A stretch of 64,000 bases of DNA. Origin: Diogma glabrata (lineage: Eukaryota; Arthropoda; Insecta; Diptera; Cylindrotomidae). The position numbers were made by a program, and so were the translations under genes. The notes under the pieces are model-generated. The model saw nothing but the letters and a program-made list of their open reading frames with translations. It searched no databases and was not told the DNA's origin. Positions 10,985-23,477 of the stretch are shown piece by piece. How positions within the stretch are numbered: position 1 is the first letter of the stretch; every line of letters starts with the position of its first letter. The DNA is taken from the NCBI GenBank assembly GCA_963693315.1, contig OY856188.1:99546915-99610914 (forward strand). The letters are read 5' to 3'.

Positions 10985-13738
10985 ATGTTAAAAGCAATCG
11001 CTATGCCGGCTAACTATTGTGATATGCTGATTAAACATAGTCCACCAGTTTTTAGTCATAGTCCTCCTACTGGATATTTAGCTGAATACGGAACTGATTA
11101 CAATAGAATATATGATCCTATGCGTGGTTTTTGTCGACCACAAGTGTTAACACCACCACAACAACGTAAATATTTGCCACCTCCATTAAAAATGCCAGCA
11201 TCGCCAAAACGCTCTTGTCTTGTCCATCGAAATGATGAAAATGTCACACCTCTAACACCAGATTCACCAACATGTGACGAAATAGAAATTAGTTCGCCAA
11301 ATAAGTAAGATACTTGTTTTTACTATTTTTTATCAACAAACGAAATATTATAGGTTACCAAATTTTATCTTTTATTTTATCACAAGTCGCGAAGCTTGGC
11401 GCTAAAATTTAAATTTTTGTTGCATCTAAATATTTAAATTTAAAAATAGTTATTTTTGTACTTGATAATTTAGGTTAAGTATATTTTTCAAAAAAATTTC
11501 AATTAAGAAAAAATTTTATTTTGTTACAGAAAAATCAAAAAGAAGGTCGTTTTTGCAGATGATCAAGGATTATCATTAACAGAAGTTAGAATAATGACAG
11601 AACCATCAAATGTTCCACCATTATGGAGTTTACAATATTTAGCACATATAACACAAGGAATGATAAGTCCTGTACCAACCGAACAATGGACAGTTGATTT
11701 TAAACAACCGGCTTCGGAATATTTAGATTTTCGGTGAGTTATCCTGAAACCTCATTCGCATAACATTTTTTCCATCTTATTGATGTGGCAAAAAAAATTG
11801 ATATTACATTTGACCCAAAGTTTAATTTTCATGTTTTCTTGAGAGTTGTGAGTTATCTTAAATATTTTATTGTTTTTTTTATTTTTTGAGAATACAACTA
11901 CTTTAACCTTACAAATAAAATCAAAGTTAATATGATTAGTTCAATTTGTTTACAAATAGTAAAAAAACGTATGGTATGTGATAAACACTTGTGACTAGAA
12001 AGTTTGTGTCTATGTTTAGAAACTTTTGTGACCTGTGGACTTGCACGTACTTCCTTCGTGTTGCGAAAACAAGAATCAATCATTTGCAATAATTCATTTC
12101 GTTGTCATTTGTCACAAGATCAAGGATTTTGATTAAAAAGAATTGGATTATTAATAGAATTTGAAAAATTGTAGGCGGTTATAATTTTATACACAGTTGT
12201 TTGCTTACAAAAACAAATATTTGTATTCTATTTTAAAGTAAATTTTCAAAATTTGAAAAACAAAGAGCTTATATAAAATATAAAACTTTTAATCAACGAT
12301 TTTGTTGATGTTATCTTTAGTTGAACTAATTTTGCTCCAACACATGAATCACAAGTTAATTTAATATTTATTCAGTGTAAATATAAAATTTTATTTGACA
12401 TTTTTATTATCAATTAAAACTAAAGCGCAAAAAATTCTATACTACATTTTTCTCTCGTGTCAAAAATTTCTTGAATTTTCGATTGATAACGACGGTAACA
12501 TTTTTATTTCTTTAAACAATTTTTAGTTTTTATTAGCTGAACCTAATAATAGTTCAAAATAGATATTTTATTTGAATAAATAAAATGGATAACCAGCGGT
12601 GAATGATCTATTAGCATAACGATAATCTATAACCCAAAATATATTGTTTTGATACTAGTGGAGCCATATAGCAAATTTTTTGTGATTATTTTTTTAAACG
12701 AATAAACAAAGGGGTGTGTAGTTCAAAGAAGTTAATTCAAATTTGGTATTCTTCGATGTCTATCATAACGTTCAAAATGTGAACAGTTATACCGTAAACA
12801 GTAGTTTCTGTATTTCAAAGTAAAATGAAGACCCTGTATGGTGAACCTGGTTGTTTGTCCGACCTTCACGGTTAATTATTTCTAAAACTATTGGCATTAT
12901 TTCGTTCTCAATAGCTCAAAACTCTTGTGCATCTCCCAATCACCACTTTTTAACAAAAATTTATAATGCAAATAAAGATAACCAAATCAAAAAGAAAAAA
13001 AGCAAATAATCTGTACCTAATTTGTTTGCCCTTGTTGTTCAATTGCATAAAGATAAAAATAAATACTTTCACTGGTAATAAAATGCATTAATAAAACTGA
13101 TAAATAAAAATTAATTTATTTAATTTTAAGGCGAAAATTGGAAGAAAATATGGTGTCATTAGAAAATGTTATCGTAAAAGAAAATGAAAGTGTTGTTGTT
13201 GGAACAATTAAAGTAAAAAATATAAGTTTTCTCAAAGAAGTTATTGTACGTACCACATGGGACCATTGGAAATGTCAAGAAGATGTATTTTGTACATATT
13301 CACAAGTAATTGGGTTTAATATAATTCTTGTTCTTTTATTTTTTACTATTTGTATTTTTGTTTTAGGTATTCCCAGTCGGTAGTTCTAGTGGAACATATA
13401 TTTTATACGATACATTTTCATTTAAAATAACTTTACCTCCCTCATCATCGAAATTAGAATTTTGTATTTGTTATCGTTCTGATGAAAAAGAATTTTGGGA
13501 TAACAATCAAGGACAAAATTATACTCTGTCAAAAAAATCAGCCTTTGTAAGAAATGACAGCCAATCGAATATATTATCATCAATGAATAAACTACATATA
13601 AGTGGTGGGAATATGAATAATAAAAGTAGTTCTCCAATTGCAATTCCAAAATTTCAGGAAGCAACCCATGCGAAAATGTCATCATGGTCAGAGTTCGCAG
13701 CCTGGAGAAATCTCGAGAATAACTGTCCATATTGGTGA
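10985..13738 (+). CDS. Protein phosphatase 1 regulatory subunit 3 (glycogen-targeting)
   Basis: Coding exons: 10985-11304, 11530-11733, 13131-13305, 13367-13738 (356 aa). All introns are GT-AG and the phases join in frame. A splice acceptor at 10945-10946 implies at least one more 5' UTR exon. Seen: an N-terminal Pro-rich region; at the start of exon 2 the PP1-binding RVxF-type motif within [18 protein letters not shown]; then a CBM21 carbohydrate-binding domain over exons 2-4, with [14 protein letters not shown] and the signature WDNNQGQNY. Known for the family: these subunits tether PP1 catalytic subunit to glycogen and promote dephosphorylation of glycogen synthase and phosphorylase in the cytosol. 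The C-terminal tail of about 65 residues after CBM21 ends NCPYW. An AATAAA-like polyadenylation site lies near 14070. The start is the first ATG after the acceptor. The vertebrate paralogue letter cannot be assigned. Confidence 0.93.
11734..13130 (+). other. Intron 2 of the PPP1R3 gene
   Basis: A 1.4-kb intron with a GTGAGT donor and TTTTAAG acceptor. I see no nested gene or clear repeat. The short reverse ORF at 11898-12089 has no recognisable content. Confidence 0.8.
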
Positions 13739-14239
13739 TCACCGTTAAAGAAGTTGGAATCAATTGATTTTCCAAAAGAGAAAACAAAAAAAAATGAAAC
13801 AATATGAATATTTTTTGTGTGTAAGATAATGATATTATTTTGTATGCTACTAAAATTTTAAAGAGGAAAAGAGACTGAAGGTATGTAACGAATTTTTAAT
13901 TTTTCTAATAATAATTAATATATTATATTCGAATTGTTTTAAATTAGATTTGAAGGTTGCTTTTATGTTTATAGAAGGCTGCTTTAACTTGAATGCATTA
14001 ACTTTTACTGCTTTAACTTGAATTTTTTTGTAACCTTACTTCGTATAAATATTGTTTTTTATTTAAAAAAATAAATGATAAACTCGGAAGTAAAAAACGA
14101 AGGAGGTTCGTTAAACTTTTGATTTACTTATAGTTGTTTTAGTCATTATGCATTATTTCTTTTATTTATTCTGTTAATGAATTTAATAAAACTGTTTACA
14201 ACTTCCTTGATAATAATGTAAAACCAGTTTAACTGATTG
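13739..14239 (+). other. 3' flank of the PPP1R3 gene
   Basis: Probable 3' UTR and intergenic sequence. An AATAAA hexamer near 14070 is the best polyadenylation candidate. Nothing else is recognised. Confidence 0.5.
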
Positions 14240-14515
14240 ATTAATTTTTTTTTAAATAAATGGTGTTATGTAATAGAAATTACAATATCTGTCTCTGTCA
14301 CAACACATGGAAACCTTTAAAGACTCAGTTCTCTCAACAACATGCGTTCTGAGAGAATAAATAACTAAACAATAAATTCTATCACATAATAAAATATAAC
14401 ATTCGCCAATATCTTATGAAAAGATGAAATAAATAAAAATAAAATAAAAAGTCAAAAGCAATTTTTCAGCAAAACTGAAATGTAATTGCAAATAATCCGG
14501 CTAATAGCATATTTC

Positions 14516-14678
14516 TATTAGAGAGTCCAGCTTTTATATGGAATTTAGGATAGAAAGAAACAAATTTATTTTATAAAGAACTAAATTGTAATGCGACTGA
14601 TCGATAGTACAATTGTTATAAGAATAGAATACTTGATAGTTTTTATTATTTAAATGCTAATAAAAGCCTACTCAAACA
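14516..14678 (-). repeat. 3' LTR of the copia-like element
   Basis: 163 bp, about 90-95% identical by eye to the LTR at 16641-16803. On the minus strand it starts TGTTTGAGTAGGC right after the polypurine tract. The expected terminal CA has become TA at the outer edge. Confidence 0.9.
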
Positions 14679-14724
14679 CTCCTCCTCATTTAAATAAGTC
14701 GATTTCACACAATTCTCTGAAATT

Positions 14725-15117
14725 CTAGAGAACACCAGCTGGTAATGGTTTTGTCAACATGTCCGCTACATTGTCATCTGTAGGACAATATTCACATATT
14801 ATCGTGCCGTTATTCACAAAATGCTTCTTTATATCGATATGTTTTGATCGACTTGATAAATTTTCATCCTGACCTAATTTCAAACAGCTCTGATTGTCTT
14901 CATAAATTGTTGTTGCTGTATTGACAGGTTGGTAGAAATCTTCTAACAAACGTCCAATCCAAAGAGTTTCTTTGCTTGTTTCGGATAGTGAAATAAACTC
15001 AGCTTCTGTTGAAGATAGCGCAACACAAGTTTGTTTCTTGCTACTCCAACAAATGGTATTTCCATTAAACATAAAAACCTATCCACTAATTTACTTTTGA
15101 TCGCTTCTATCTTCTCC
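14725..15117 (-). pseudogene. Copia-like RNase H region
   Basis: The translation shows the typical copia RNase H block: CVALSSTEAEFISLSE, YEDNQSCLKL, SRSKHIDIKKHFV and the end MLTKPLPAGVL. It is in the same frame as the upstream reverse transcriptase, separated by three in-frame stops (TAG, TAA, TAG) between 15070 and 15120. Confidence 0.85.
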
Positions 15118-16206
15118 CTAGTCTGCGTCAGTGTACGCGATTAGACCTCCTTCACCATTTCCAATTAATAATGATAAATCAGCAGTTCCTTTTAGATACT
15201 TTACGATACGTTTAAGCTCGTCCCAATCTGTCTGTGTTAATTTTTCTACTTTCGGAGCCAAAATTGCCACACTAGCTGCTATATCTGGTCTTGTATTTAC
15301 TGAAACATACAACAAACTTCCAATTAATTTCCGATATTTTTCGTTACTGATCAAAATATCATCTGTGTTGTTTTTTCGTCGGTATGACACATTCATTGGA
15401 ACATCTGATGGTTTTGCATCGGCCAGTCCACAATCATTGACAGTCTTCATAATGTATGCTCTTTGATTTAAACCAAAACCCTTATCATTTCTTTGAATAT
15501 CCATGCCATGATAGCTTCGGATGTCACCAAGATTGTTAATCTTGAATTTTGAATTTACAATGTTTTCAAAATCTAGTAATGTCTTATCGAATTTGCTTGC
15601 AACAACTACATCGTCCACATGGATTAAAGTGTAGTATAAATGATCACCATCAACAAATGTATAAAGACACAGATCGTTTTTGCTTTGAGTGTATTCAGCA
15701 TCTATCAACACCTGATGAATCAATTGGTTCCTTCCAATCCTTCCAGCTTGCTTTAAACCATCTATACTCCTCCTCAAGAGACGAACTTGTTTTTCCTTCC
15801 CTTTGACAACAAAACCTTGCGGTTGCTTCATGTATATGGGCTTCTCTAACTCTCCATAAAAAAATACAGTTTTAACATCAAAATGCTTTACCTTCATCTT
15901 CTCAGCACTAGCAACAGCAAGTAAAATTTTGAACGTTGTTTGTTTAACAACTGGCGCGAACACTTCATCGTAATCAGTTCCGAACTTCTGTGAAAATCCT
16001 TGTCCCACCAATCTTGCTTTGTATCGTTGTATTTTACCACATGCATCCTTCTTGATTTTGTATGTCCACTTGCTGCCGATTGCTTTTCGTCCTTCCGGTA
16101 ATTCTACCAATTCCCAAGTCTCGTTTTCATACATTGAATTCATTTCCTCACTATCGCCTCTACCCATTTCGATTTCTGACCGCTTGGTTGTAACTTGATG
16201 GTTCAA
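15118..16206 (-). pseudogene. Copia-like reverse transcriptase
   Basis: Open over 362 codons. Recognisable blocks are NETWELVELP near the start, KWTYKIKKDACGKIQRYKAR, ARLVGQGFSQKFGTDYDE, the degraded active-site block HVDDVVVAS (usually YVDD), and IGSLLYVSVNTRPDI. It is part of the pol polyprotein, with no start codon of its own expected. The deletion upstream and stops downstream make it non-functional. Confidence 0.88.
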
Positions 16207-16606
16207 TTTCTTCCATTATTTGTATCAAACGAGTCAGTGGTATTCCTTTATTGGATCTATTTGACCTTCGCAACTCCATATTTTCTTCAACATCATTTCT
16301 TTCAGCAACGTTTTGATTACCCAAACTTTTGTTAGTAATAACAATGTTTTCCGTTTGTGATTCAATGTCTTTCCAATCGCTGTCTTTATTTACAAATTGA
16401 AAGTTTCTACTGATAACAACTTTTCCCGTTGATGCTTGAATTGCTTTCGTATCAAGCTTTTTTCGTTTTCCATCAGAAACAAATACATAACAATTTGATC
16501 CAAAACTTTGCTGGTAAACGGTTTGTATGTAATTCGCCATAATTACTGCTTCGCCCCAAAACTCGGAAACGGAAATTCTTTTTTTACAAAATTTTTGCAA
16601 ATACAA
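16160..16606 (-). pseudogene. Copia-like integrase C-terminal region
   Basis: FWGEAVIMANYIQTVY is the end of the integrase core as found in copia pol, followed by the usual GKRKKLDTKA-like and LRRSNRSNKGIP linker. It overlaps the RT frame by 47 bp in another phase, so a frameshift separates them. The upstream integrase core is missing because of the internal deletion. Confidence 0.8.
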
Positions 16607-16640
16607 TTACTATCCTCTGGATGTATGACTGCCCATAACC

Positions 16641-16803
16641 TGTTAGAGAGTCCAGCTTTTATATGGAATTCAGGATAGAATGAAACAAATTTATTTTATA
16701 AAGAACCAGATTGTAATGCGACTGATCGATAGTACAATTGTTATAAGAATAGAATACTTGATAGTTTTTATTATTTAAATGATAGTAAAAGCCTACTCCA
16801 ACA
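16641..16803 (-). repeat. 5' LTR of the copia-like element
   Basis: 163 bp with TG...CA ends (TGTTGGAGTAGGC on the minus strand). It is followed by ATTTC, identical to the sequence before the other LTR. Confidence 0.9.
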
Positions 16804-17017
16804 ATTTCTTGATCATTTGAGCCAATCTCTTCCTCAACGATAAAGGGCCTTTTCTTCGACCAAGCAACAATAGTGTGCCATTATTAAGGAATATTTCATA
16901 ACTAATATTGAGTTAACTGCCATTATCAGGGACTGGAATACGCCGGGTTGTCACAGCAGTAGCTAAAAAATAAAAAAAAATTAAAAATCATGTTTTGAAA
17001 TGAAATCCTGAGTTAAT

Positions 17018-17171
17018 AAAATAACAGAATAGTAGATTCTTGTATGAGTTGAGAATGATGGTAATTCTTCACGAGGATGAATTTTCCCGAAACGAGCGTA
17101 GCGAGTGGAGGGACTCATCCGAGTAAAGAATTTCCATCATCCTATATGAATAAAAGATGCTATTTTATCCA
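17018..17171. repeat. Hairpin MITE
   Basis: ATAAAATA at the left and TATTTTAT at the right are the ends of a foldback. Inner matches are AATGATGG/CCATCATC and GAGGATGA/TCATCC, and the loop holds 'gaaacgagcgtagcgagtg'. No coding capacity. Confidence 0.6.
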
Positions 17172-19680
17172 TGGCTGCAAAATATTTCGATTAATTTCCA
17201 GTTTGCCTGCTAAAGTTTTTATCACCATATTGAAATATGTAAATCATAGATAGCATAGAAAAACGAAACTTAAATTTATTATTTTGTATTTGTATTGTTC
17301 TCGTTTTGATAATACATACCAACAAATAAACTATAGAACTGTAGTAGAATGTAACGATTGCGTCACATTCTATACACAAGTTAGAGAATGTATAAAATTA
17401 CAATGGAAGACATATATATAGAAAGTATATATTCTTTAGTAGTCGTGGATAAAATATTTTAGACAACTAGTAAATAATGTGTAATTTTTGATTGCAATTT
17501 TATGTGTAATTTTTATTGTCATTCATTTTATAAAAATTACACTATTATGAAGAAAATATTCAATTCTTTTTGAAATTTAGAATTGTTTTTAATTCATAAT
17601 TTAATAAAAAGAATTGTGGTAGTAAATATAAACATTAAGAAACAAATCAAAATGAATAAAAGAGAAATTGAGTTTGATAGATGTGCTATCACAATTTTTT
17701 CGGTCTCTCCTCATACATTTTTATATTTATGTTCTCTCTATATTTAAAATATATTAGGATATAAGTTCTAATTATTAGAAAAAATACTAGTTTACTGTTA
17801 TTTATTAAATTGGGCCAAGTATTTGATACGACTCGGTCTTTGTTCTACCACAGCAAACTGATCTTTGGTTCCGACTAGTAATACCATTTATATACATTTT
17901 GGACAAAGAAATCATTTTGCATTCTGTCTTTATGAATTTTGTCCCTAGATAGCATATTAATTTTGTTTTATATTTGTCTTTATTGAACAATAAATGACAA
18001 ATATGTATCAGAGCCACTTCAAATATTTTTCCGATAGTAAAATAATTCATATAATGATAAATTATATGAAACAATAAATTAAAATATTTTTGGGTTTTGT
18101 ATTTCAAGCTAAGTCGTAAAAAAGAAGGCAGTCTCGAGGACTGCCGACAGAAGTGAAATCTTAAAACTGTGAAACAGCTGTTTTTTACCGTCTAAATACA
18201 ACAAAATCTTTACTTACTTTACCACAGTTACACACTGTTATAAACCGAATCAAAAATCAAAAAATCAATAAAAATGAAAACAAATTATAAATCAAAAAAA
18301 TGAGAATAAGAAATAACAAATGATTACTATTTATTTCACTCTCTGTTAATATTTATTTAGCGTGACGATGACTCGAATATATAAATTTTTCCCTTAATGA
18401 AGTTTTTACTTCTTTAGGGAAGTCTTTACTTTAAAAAATGTTAAACTTGCACAGAATATTAATATCCACTCGTTTGAGATTAGTAAATAGTAACCTTCTA
18501 TACTCATTTTACACTTTTACAGATCTACCAATTTGAGTAATTAAAAACTAAATTTTATATAATGATCATTAATTTTCATTATATAGATATTAATTTTGTC
18601 TTCCGACTTATTGTGTTGTAAAGTATTTTTTATAGGCCAATTTAGTTTTTTGTTTAGGAAATAATTAATTTCTTAACCTCACTATTTGTGAAAATCGAAG
18701 GTTTAGTAGGGATATTTTCTATGCCATACAATCGTAAGTCACTTGTGTAGTTATTATTGACTGTCTCCAATCAATTTGAAATCAATTTTACGACATCAGT
18801 CAACGTTTATTAGTGAAACACATGAATTTTTCAATTCGATATCAGTTTTTGGGTTTATAAACCTTACAGTTATTTTTTTAATAAAAACAACTTTTATCTC
18901 TAAACGTGTTTCGGTTGGGATTCGAACTCATAACCTTATCAATAACCTTACCAATAACCTTATCAAAACTAAGTTCAAATCTGTAGAATTGTATGCTTGA
19001 TGCACACGTTACACGCCAATTTAATTTTATGTAACTGATTTTGATGTCACACTTTAAATAAAACACTTTAAATTTTTATTCTACATTTTTGTTGATTTAT
19101 TGAATTTTGTTATTTTTTGAAATTTGTTTATCTGTAGAACCATTAGTTAGTAAACTACTTTTGCGACTGAATATTATTTTATAAAACAAAATTTATGAAC
19201 CATATCAAAAGTCTTAAAATTATTAACAAAGGAAAATAAATATAACTGATAAATAAAAAACATTATTGGTATCCTATAATATCTTCTAGTTTTAAAAACT
19301 GAATTAAGGCGGTATTGAAATCATAAAACATTAAAACAAAAGAAAAATACAACAAAATAAGTAAAATAAAGGATCAACATTTTGAAAGATTTTTTATCAT
19401 TTTATGAGTTTTGGCGACAAACTTATTTATTATAATTACATTAAAGATCGTATTTGAAACCTTTTCAGACCTTAAACAATATGAAAAACAATCACACTTA
19501 TATTAAATAAAATAATGAATTCTAATTTGAGATACAACAATATCCTTTGGTAGACACGCAATCAACTGCACCACGGCGTCGATGGTTAGAAACATTTTAA
19601 TTACGATATTACATCTCTTTTTTTCTTAGTCAAAAACTTGTTGGTCATACTTCACTGGCAACTAAAGTTCAATTTGTTAT
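17172..19680. other. AT-rich non-coding stretch
   Basis: Only short spurious ORFs. A segment 'tcttccgacttattgtgttg' at 18599-18618 recurs at 20081-20100 (see the direct repeat entry). No gene is recognised. Confidence 0.6.
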
Positions 19681-20111
19681 ATAGATGAAGGGTACAGGTG
19701 AAAAACAACGTAAGTCCATAAAATCAAATCTCGAGAAAATTGAAGTTTTGTGTTTGAAGTCTTTAAAATGCAAGACAATTTGTGAATTCGGATTAAACAA
19801 TGGATCGACATGGTTCATAAAAGTGTTTTGAACCGGGGCCACCAGAGGCATTTGTTGGTAAAAAATGGAGAATTAAGTTGTTTTTCCCCTGTAAATTGGG
19901 TATCAAAAAAATGTTGCGAATTCTTTTCAATTGATTTATATGGGCTAGGTTTGTTATTCATCAAAATTGAATATACCAACTGAAAGCTTTTGTATTTCTT
20001 CAATAGATAGCAGCACTAACTCGATTTCCAAAAATGGACTTACGTTGTTTTTCCCCTGTATCCTTCAGATATTAATTTCGTCTTCCGACTTCTTGTGTTG
20101 TAAAGTATTTT
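18588..20111. repeat. Direct repeat pair, about 45 bp, 1.48 kb apart
   Basis: 18588-18632 and 20070-20111 both read 'agatattaatttygtcttcc' and continue through 'gacttmttgtgttgtaaagtattttt'. The right copy begins right after the TIR element at 19684-20068. The pair may be ends of a larger insertion or of a local duplication. The cause is not clear. Confidence 0.5.
19684..20068. mobile_element. Short TIR element (about 385 bp)
   Basis: The ends AAGGGTACAGGTGAAAAACA and its near-complement at 20049-20068 form a 30-bp TIR that continues through 'acgtaagtcca'. An internal partial copy 'ttgtttttcccctgta' lies at 19877-19892. The target duplication is not clear. Confidence 0.65.
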
Positions 20112-22281
20112 TATGTTTTAATTATTTTTAAGCATTTTTATGTTATAATTAATTAATCTTCATGTTTTTCTCTTTGCAGCAAACAACAAAAAAAAATTAC
20201 AAAAACTTTTTGAATCTTCAGATTAAAAACAAAAAATTTTTATAATTTTTTTTTTAATGCAACACACAAAGGAAAGGATCATCAATCGTGAATTCGACTG
20301 TGCCAAATTTATAAATTTACAAAAGAAGACTAAGCTTGAAAAGCTAAACTATTGATTTTGAAAAATTTAAATTAGTTTAGAACACAAATAAATTATTAAT
20401 TGTTGTATAACGTTAAAAGAAAACAAAAACATAAAAAAATTAATTATATAAAAAAATTTTTATGTAATTATTTGGCGCTGGTTTTCGCTTACAAATTATT
20501 TTTTTTAAATGATTTATTTTCTTTTAACCATATATAGACATTTTTAATTTATTATATATATTTATGTGCGATGTTTTTTTATTCGGATATTTATAAAAAA
20601 AATCAAAATAACAATTACCTAAATTTAAATTAAAATCATTTTAAGCATAACTGCTAAAATATTACATCTTGGTTTTAATTTCTAATTAATTTATGTTAAA
20701 ATGATTTCAAAAATTGTAACTAAAAGACTGATCATGTCCATCATAGTTAAAAAAAACAGAAAAAATCTAATATAAAAATTTAAAAATATTATGATTTAAT
20801 TAATACTTAAGTTTTAACTAAATCATAATTTAATTTTTTTTTCTTTATATTTTATATGTCTTTTATTTTTATAGCTATTATGTTTTTACTTGTAATACTT
20901 AAATGTTTAATTTTTGCTCATGTAGTAATTATTGTACTAGAATTAATTTGTGGAATAATTTTAATTTTTTTTGTTTGGTTTGAAAAAATAATTATAAAAC
21001 AACAGTCTTAAATTGAATTCAGCAAATATCTAGCTAAAGCAAAATTTTGTTTAAAACCTATAAAATTGAAAGAGGTAAAAGACTGAAATTTTTTTTTACG
21101 AAATGTAATTATATTTGGTACAAGAAATGTAAATTAATATAAAATAAGTGCGGGACACAAAGATTTTTTTTAATTATAATTTCCTCAACCAAACAAAAAC
21201 TAAATTCTTCACAAATTATGATGGAATGTTTTTAATGTTAATTTAAATAATATTTAGTTAAGTAAAAAGTTTTTAAATAAATAAAAACAGAGCTTCATAA
21301 ATGTTTAATTACAAACAAAAACATCGTTATCCCATTTGCTCAAGTTTAATAATGTACGCTGTTTATTTTTTTTTGTTATTATATATTAATTATTTGCTCA
21401 ATCCTTTAATAATGTCATTAAAATAACAAATAATGCAGTTTACATTAGAAACAAAATACATATAAATAAAAATAAAAACTTTATTGCACAAAACAGATTA
21501 AATTAGGCTGTCTAAATAAATGCCAAAACAGCAACACATGGCAATACACTAACCGTAATAAAGTAACCGACATAATATTTCTTTAAACTTTTATTTCATT
21601 ATTCATAGAATTACTATATGTATATATATATATAATTGTTTCTGCAATTTTTATTTTTATTATTATATAATTAAAACATTTAATTTGTAAACAATTTTTA
21701 TTTTTTGTTATAATTTTAAGTTTTCCCTGTTGATTATTACTTTAAGATTATTATATAATTGTTTGTTGTTTTTTATTCATATGGTAAAACGATCTTTATA
21801 AAACAAGTTTATTTAAAATCTAAATTGCTTTGTAAGTACAATACGTAGAAATAGAAATTAAAGAAAAATGGCTTTAAAATTTCAATCCTCTTTTTTACTG
21901 TTTAAAATCATAATATATAAAAAAATTTATATATTATAATTTCCTATTTCTAATAACAATAAAAATCTAAATATTTTTTATTTATAATAAGAACAACAAG
22001 TTTACAAAATATACGAATTTGTTAAGGTAAATTAAATATAATAAATAACAAATTAATATAAAAAAATATTTCTGTTTTAATTCTAAAGCGAAAGGAACCA
22101 AACAAAGATGAGAGGGAGTTAATTTTAACGACAATATTTTGAGATTAAATTTCAATATAGAATCAAGTTGCCAACCAAAATAATTTAGTTACATCAAAGC
22201 GTATTGATTAGATGTTTTAAACCCCGAATCAACGACTAAAAAATTAAAAAACAAAACCGAAATTCAAAAAAAATCAAGTTA
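20112..22281. other. Very AT-rich non-coding stretch
   Basis: Mostly A/T runs. The only candidate is a 43-codon hydrophobic ORF at 20880-21011, which T-rich sequence can produce by chance. No gene, RNA or clear repeat is supported. Confidence 0.55.
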
Positions 22282-22650
22282 TATTAGGGTAAACTGACCA
22301 TACGTACAGCATTGTGCTGTATTATACAGCATTTTTACTGCTTGTACAGCATCAGTTTCCGTCCATCAAAATGTACAGCATTTATAAAATTTGTCCAGCC
22401 AACCTAAATTTGTCGTTTTGCTTGTTGTGCATTTTTTTCTGAGATAATTAGATGCGTTCAGAAAATAGATCGTAATGTTTAGTGGGTATAGCAAGTAATA
22501 AGTCGTCAGTGTCAGTTAGAAGTATAAATATCAGTTCTCATTTTTACAAAGTAGTGCGGTTTGTTTTGTTGTGGATTTATATAATTAATATAATTAATAA
22601 TAAAATAAGATTTCGATGAGCGTTTTGTAAGTAATTATATAAATATATGA

Positions 22651-23409
22651 GGCATTCCACGTGAACGGGAACAACTAAAAATTTGTTTTTACCCAAATTT
22701 TGGGTATTGATAGTACTCCATTAGAATACGATTTCGTAATTTTTTTAGATTTTTTGTCCAACCCCTTTGCCGTCGGTGACGGTCACAAATTTGAAATTTT
22801 TTCTTCGATCGATGTGAGCGCTAGAGGGCGCCGAATGTAAAAAACAAGGTTTTCACGTAGTTCTAAAACTTTATGATTTTTTTTCTCGGAAATAGCTCCA
22901 TGTAGGAAAACCTTGGACATAACAAATTTTCCTTAGAACTACACGTAGATTACGAACACATATTTTGATTTTAAAAAATCTTCAATTTAAAAAACATTTG
23001 CCGCCATATTGATGCCGCCATTTTGAATTTTAATAATTTGACACTGAATTTGAATTTAGTGACCATGATTTTCTTATAATACATTCTTTGAATTTTAATT
23101 TTCATTTAACAGCACAAGATATATCGTGAAAACTGGTTTTTGGGGTGGTTTTTAACTTTCAGCGCTTTCTAGCGCTCACATCGATACAACTTCCATCACG
23201 CGATAAAAATGATTTGAAAGTGCATACTTTGAGCTAGATTAAAAAAAATTAAAAAAAAACTTGTCATACATTCCGAGAAAAATGATGGGGTAAAGGGGTT
23301 CGCCAAAAAATCTAAATAAATTACGAAATCGTTTTCTAATGGAGTACGATGAATCCCAAAAAAAAGGGCAAAAACAAATTTTTTGTTGTTCCCGTTCACG
23401 TGGAATGCC
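22651..23409. mobile_element. Foldback element nested in the hAT-like element
   Basis: The arms of about 230 bp are inverted repeats beginning GGCATTCCACGTGAACGGGA and matched from 23409 backwards. They include 'gtactccattag' and 'cgatgtgagcgctag' on both sides. Only a short AT-rich centre separates them. No clean TSD is visible; the flanks 'atatatga' and 'catcatata' are not identical. It cannot code for a protein. Confidence 0.85.
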
Positions 23410-23477
23410 CATCATATACATAATTAATTTTAAATTTTAAAGTATTTATTTATGCCTTCAGAAGAAAATAACTTACA

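Larger units (their letters stand above)
14511..16808 (-). mobile_element. Ty1/copia-like LTR retrotransposon, internally deleted
   Basis: Two 163-bp LTRs (14516-14678 and 16641-16803) flank a 1.96-kb inner part on the minus strand. The target duplication is ATTTC (14511-14515 and 16804-16808). Directly after the 5' LTR (right side) lies GGTTATGGGC, which fits the internal initiator-tRNA-Met primer site used by copia-type elements. The purine tract GAGGAGGAG lies just before the 3' LTR. Gag, protease and most of the integrase are deleted. The integrase C-terminus, reverse transcriptase and RNase H remain but carry stops. Confidence 0.92.
14240..16975 (-). repeat. Family A repeat, copy A4, split by a copia element
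   Basis: The pieces 14240-14515 and 16804-16975 together form an older, diverged family A copy: 'acaacacatggaaacc' at the tail side and 'gggactggaatacgccgggttgtcaca' at the other end. The copia-like element sits between them. Divergence from A1-A3 is clearly higher than among A1-A3. Confidence 0.6.

Noticed and set aside
13422..13802. 126-codon minus-strand ORF
   Set aside because: Antisense of the last PPP1R3 exon; no motif.
20880..21011. 43-codon hydrophobic ORF (MFLLVILKCLIFAHVVIIVL...) following a splice-acceptor-like TTTTTATAG
   Set aside because: T-rich DNA yields hydrophobic ORFs by chance; no homology recognised and no partner exon.
22651..23409. TSD for the foldback element
   Set aside because: The flanking bases are not identical; the apparent 'atatga/tcatat' match is inverted, not direct.
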